From Sebastes aleutianus (Eukaryota > Chordata > Actinopteri > Perciformes > Sebastidae), in NCBI GenBank assembly GCA_916700875.1, contig CAKAKS010000031.1:12535124-12599123 (forward strand): a DNA stretch of 64,000 nt. The letters are read 5' to 3'. The notes under the pieces were generated by a model that was not told the origin of the DNA, made no database searches, and worked only from the letters and a program-made list of their open reading frames with translations. This document shows positions 61,080 through 64,000 of the stretch, one piece after another (position 1 is the first letter of the stretch; the number at the start of each line of letters is the position of its first letter). Position numbers and translations under genes: made by a program.

Positions 61080-63276
61080 TTAAGTTGTGGGCCAGCCAAA
61101 ACAATGCGCTGAAAGACCCTAAACACTCCTTAGAGCGAGAGTGACTGCACAATTGTATGAACAATTCTCTGTTGGATTCATCACTACACCTTTCACATTA
61201 TATTTGATCCATTAGTTATATACAAATATTGATTAGTGCATCATTAAGGAGATATTATTTGACCAACTGTTTTGGTACTTTTGAGGGATGTTTTAGCCAC
61301 CAACTATATTTATATTGTATTACATATTTCCAAATAAACCCTAGTCAAATTGATTTGTTTTTCCTAAAATCTGAACGGATTATCACACATAATTAACAGA
61401 TTGTAAAGTATAACAATCAAGACAAGTTTTCTGCTGCCTCAGGCTACATGCTTGATTATTGTTCAATAAAGCTCTACTTTTGGCAGTCGGTATGATGGAA
61501 CAAACTGCGCCATGAATCATTTATGGTTTTCCACAGAGGACAGTTGTCACATTTAATAAGTGAGCAAATAAAAATGTGAACAGGGTGAAACACATACATA
61601 CAAAAAGGTACTCCTAAATAATGTGGGCAGTCACTGTAATGTCACAGGTACTGAATTTTATGGACTTTCAAGGGTATTGCGGACCTGAGCTGTTATTAAT
61701 GTAGATAGCAGATGAACCAGAAGTCTGTTCTTTTCGTTTCATGTAAATTACTCCAAAGAATTAAATTCTTTTCAACCTTTTCATTTTCCGCTTAGACACC
61801 ACACAGTTTCAGTTGAAGTTGTTCCTCAGTTTTCTGACATTACATTTGGAGATACTTGTTTTCAGTCAGTTCAGTTTTCACAGCATTTGTATAAAGGAGA
61901 GTGGGGATTACATGAGTTGAAATAAGACGATCAGTCAGTGGTAACTAACCTTTTCAGCGCTGAGGCAGACTCTAGCGAGACAAATACTTCAAGGCAATTA
62001 CTAGTTGCTTGGAAATGTTAAAGTCGTCATTTAGGAAAGGTTTCCGGAAATCACTTGTTCTCAGCATTTCAAGGACCTGAATGGAAATGAACTGATTTTG
62101 ATAAAGTTTTTTTTTAAAGTTTGCAAATAGCTGTCTGACAGATAAAGGTACGTCTTAGCTCCCTTCATGGCAAAACTGACCTATATTTCAGATTATAGCA
62201 TAGCATACTGTAGGTCTGTTTGCTTATGCACGCTTCAAACAAAAGTCAAACAACATAACTAGCTGTTTTGATTATGCAATATACACGATGCCTTAAGAGT
62301 TTAAGATTTGGATCATGAATTTCGTCTTTAAAACAACCCCAGATTTATAGCCTGTAGGGGAATTATATTAGTTAACTGTTACACTGTTTTTTTGGCCTCT
62401 GCAAAAATGCATTTGTCACAACCACTGCTCAGCTGTAACAAAACTACATGATACAAGTTGCCTGCCTTTTACAGTCACAGTCTGTTTGAAGATAAAGACA
62501 TTTTTTTTTTTGGTTATGTTGCCCTTGAAGACAGATGTTTTCTGGGTCAATGTACATCAGAAGATGGATTCTTCTGTCATGATGCATTTCTGAGAGTTTC
62601 ATTTGGTATTTACATGCTTTATGTCAGTGGAAAAAAGACGTTTTTGAAAATATTAATTCAGCCTTCTTCATGCTGACGATTTTTTTTTTTTTTTATGTGA
62701 CTGCTGTCAGTCCCTCTTTTCTTCTTTTTTTTTTTCGAATTTCCCAACATCACAAAATCAGCCACTGTAGAGATAGATAGATTGGAGGTGCATTCACAGG
62801 AACATGTTGAAGCATTCACGAGGGATGGAGGAAAACAGGAGTTTTGTTACCTGTCCTGGGGCTCAAAACAAACTCTTTTATCAACGCAAACAAGACACAC
62901 ACACACAAACCGAAGACCAAAACCACATGTGTGCACACACATACGCACTTACTGTATGCACACACTCCCGCTCATAAACACACACATTATTTTTAGAGCA
63001 GCCTGCATCACCCAGGACAGCCGGCAATGAGTTTCATTTTGTGTGTCCAGCAGCAGTTTTTCCATTAGACCTGATGTAATGTCCACACAATAATGGACTT
63101 GAAGAAAGGCTGCATTAAGACACAGTGGTTTATGTACACAGGCTAGACAGGGGCGAAATGTCCCCCTTGCCCTTTAATGGGATGCCTAACTTCATTTTTT
63201 CTTTTCTTCCTTGTCTTTGTTTCGTTCTTTCTGAATCTTTTCCTATTTCTGGCACTTTCTGTGTATTTGTGTGTAG

Positions 63277-63409
63277 ATTTTCATCGGAGAGGTGTCCATG
63301 TACGTGATGAAATCGACGAGGGAAGCTCTCCTAGCCCAGGAGAAAACCATCGTGACAGGAGACTGTTGTTACCTCAACCCCCTTATCCGACGCATCATAC
63401 GCTTCATAG
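63277..63409 (+). CDS. plppr1: plppr1 exon 4, 44 codons plus one base
   Basis: The acceptor GTGTGTAG ends at 63276; the donor is ATAG followed by GTAAGA. The exon is 133 bp, entering in phase 0 and leaving after the first base of a glycine codon. It encodes the end of membrane helix 2 (IFIGEVSMYVM), then STREALLAQEKTIVTGDCCY and NPLIRRIIRFI. The QEKTI-TG-CCY-NPL-RR block is the signature of the PLPPR family. The remaining exons, including the segments that correspond to the lipid phosphatase motifs, are beyond the right edge. Confidence 0.95.
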
Positions 63410-63414
63410 GTAAG

Positions 63415-63530
63415 ACAGTTTTCACGCCAAATAGTCCAAACTCCCCTAAGCTCCTTCATGTGGATGGTACCAAGCAGTAGCTGACAACTCAGAAACACAC
63501 TACATCACGCTCACACACACATTAAAAATA
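63415..63530 (+). other. plppr1: Start of plppr1 intron 4
   Basis: Intronic sequence after the exon 4 donor, interrupted downstream by a Tc1-like fragment. Nothing else is seen. Confidence 0.85.
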
Positions 63531-63531
63531 C

Positions 63532-64000
63532 ACCGATTTGCCATAACATGAGGACAGCATGGGCACCCTGACCGGTCAGCGGCTACGCAGCCCCATACGC
63601 AACAAACTGCGATGCACTGTGTGTTCTGACACCTTTCTGTCTGAGCCAGCATTAAGTTTTTCAGCAATTTGAGCTACAGTAACTCTTCTATTGGATCGGA
63701 CAACTAGGGCCATCCTTCGCTCCCCACGTGCATCAATGAGCCTCGGGTCTGACCCTGTTGCCGGTTCACCGGTTTTCCTTTCCTTGGACCACTTTTGATA
63801 GGTCCTGACCACTGCAGACCGGGAACATCCCACAGGAGCTGCACTTTTGGAGATGCTCTGACCCAGTCGTCTAGCCATCACAATTTGGCCCTTGTCAAAG
63901 TCGCTCACATCCTTACGCTGGCCCATTTTTTCTGCTTCCAACACATCAACTTCAAGGACAAAATGTTCACTTGCTGTCTGATATATCCCACCCACTGCCA
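63532..64000 (-). mobile_element. Internally deleted Tc1-like element, cut by the window edge
   Basis: On the minus strand the N-terminal half of a Tc1-type transposase is followed, within about 30 bases, by what looks like the element's terminal sequence ('cctcatgttatggcaaatcg', near 63532-63556). The middle and the catalytic part of the gene are missing. The other end is outside the window. It is a different subfamily from the element at 52483. Confidence 0.7.
63576..63932 (-). pseudogene. Tc1-like transposase N-terminus, truncated
   Basis: Starting at the methionine at 63930-63932, the frame reads MGQRKDVSDFDKGQIVMARR and continues through two helix-turn-helix units (SISKSAAPVGCSRSAVVRTY; VTVAQIAEKLNAG) to HRSLLRMGLRSR, where a TGA stops it at 63576-63578. 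The next residues on the same frame still look like family sequence before the match ends. The DDE catalytic domain is absent. The open frame upstream to 63995 is probably element 5' untranslated DNA. Confidence 0.85.

Larger units (their letters stand above)
54943..63276 (+). other. plppr1: plppr1 intron 3
   Basis: This is an 8.3-kb phase 0 intron bounded by GTGAGT and GTGTGTAG. It holds a family A copy, a long AC microsatellite with a fish repeat, a family D copy and a TTAA MITE. I see nothing specific in 54950-56130, 56630-58880, 59170-60280 and 61090-63270. Confidence 0.92.

Overview
This is vertebrate nuclear DNA, almost certainly from a teleost and probably a spiny-rayed one. Three GT-AG bounded exons on the + strand encode the start of phospholipid phosphatase-related protein 1 (plppr1). 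Most of the rest is intron and flanking DNA filled with fish-type short interspersed repeats, MITEs and microsatellites. I see no bacterial operons, CRISPR arrays or rRNA genes.

Layout. Positions 1-7080 look like 5' flank with repeat fragments and a large inverted repeat. A CpG- and GC-box-rich stretch at about 7080-7373, ending in a strong splice donor, is the best candidate for the plppr1 promoter and noncoding exon 1. Exon 2 (27863-27972) holds the start codon, exon 3 is 54754-54942 and exon 4 is 63277-63409. Together they give 127 codons plus one base, and the gene continues beyond the window. Introns are about 20.5, 26.8 and 8.3 kb.

The most striking object is a class I (gamma/epsilon-related) endogenous retrovirus at 35216-45488 in intron 2, in the same orientation as plppr1. 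It has two 392-bp LTRs that I read as identical, a 4-bp target duplication (CTGC), a primer-binding-site candidate, an unusually long leader of about 3 kb, a gag stub, a pol that lacks protease and polymerase and carries several breaks, and a long uninterrupted env. The N-terminal half of env encodes two tandem immunoglobulin V-set-like domains and a Ser/Thr-rich stalk before a conventional surface/transmembrane envelope with a furin site. An Ig-bearing retroviral envelope is, as far as I know, unusual, and is the best candidate here for something undescribed. Identical LTRs beside a broken pol suggest the element was already defective when it was copied, presumably with helper proteins from elsewhere.

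Other mobile elements include a nearly intact Tc1-like transposon with 211-213 bp IR/DR-type ends and one transposase frameshift (52483-54103), an internally deleted Tc1 relative at the right edge on the minus strand, TTAA-flanked MITEs (one nested in another repeat), hAT-like relics, a degenerate tRNA-derived SINE, and a three-unit tandem array at 15905-16560. Repeat family names are from memory of fish repeats, not from a search.
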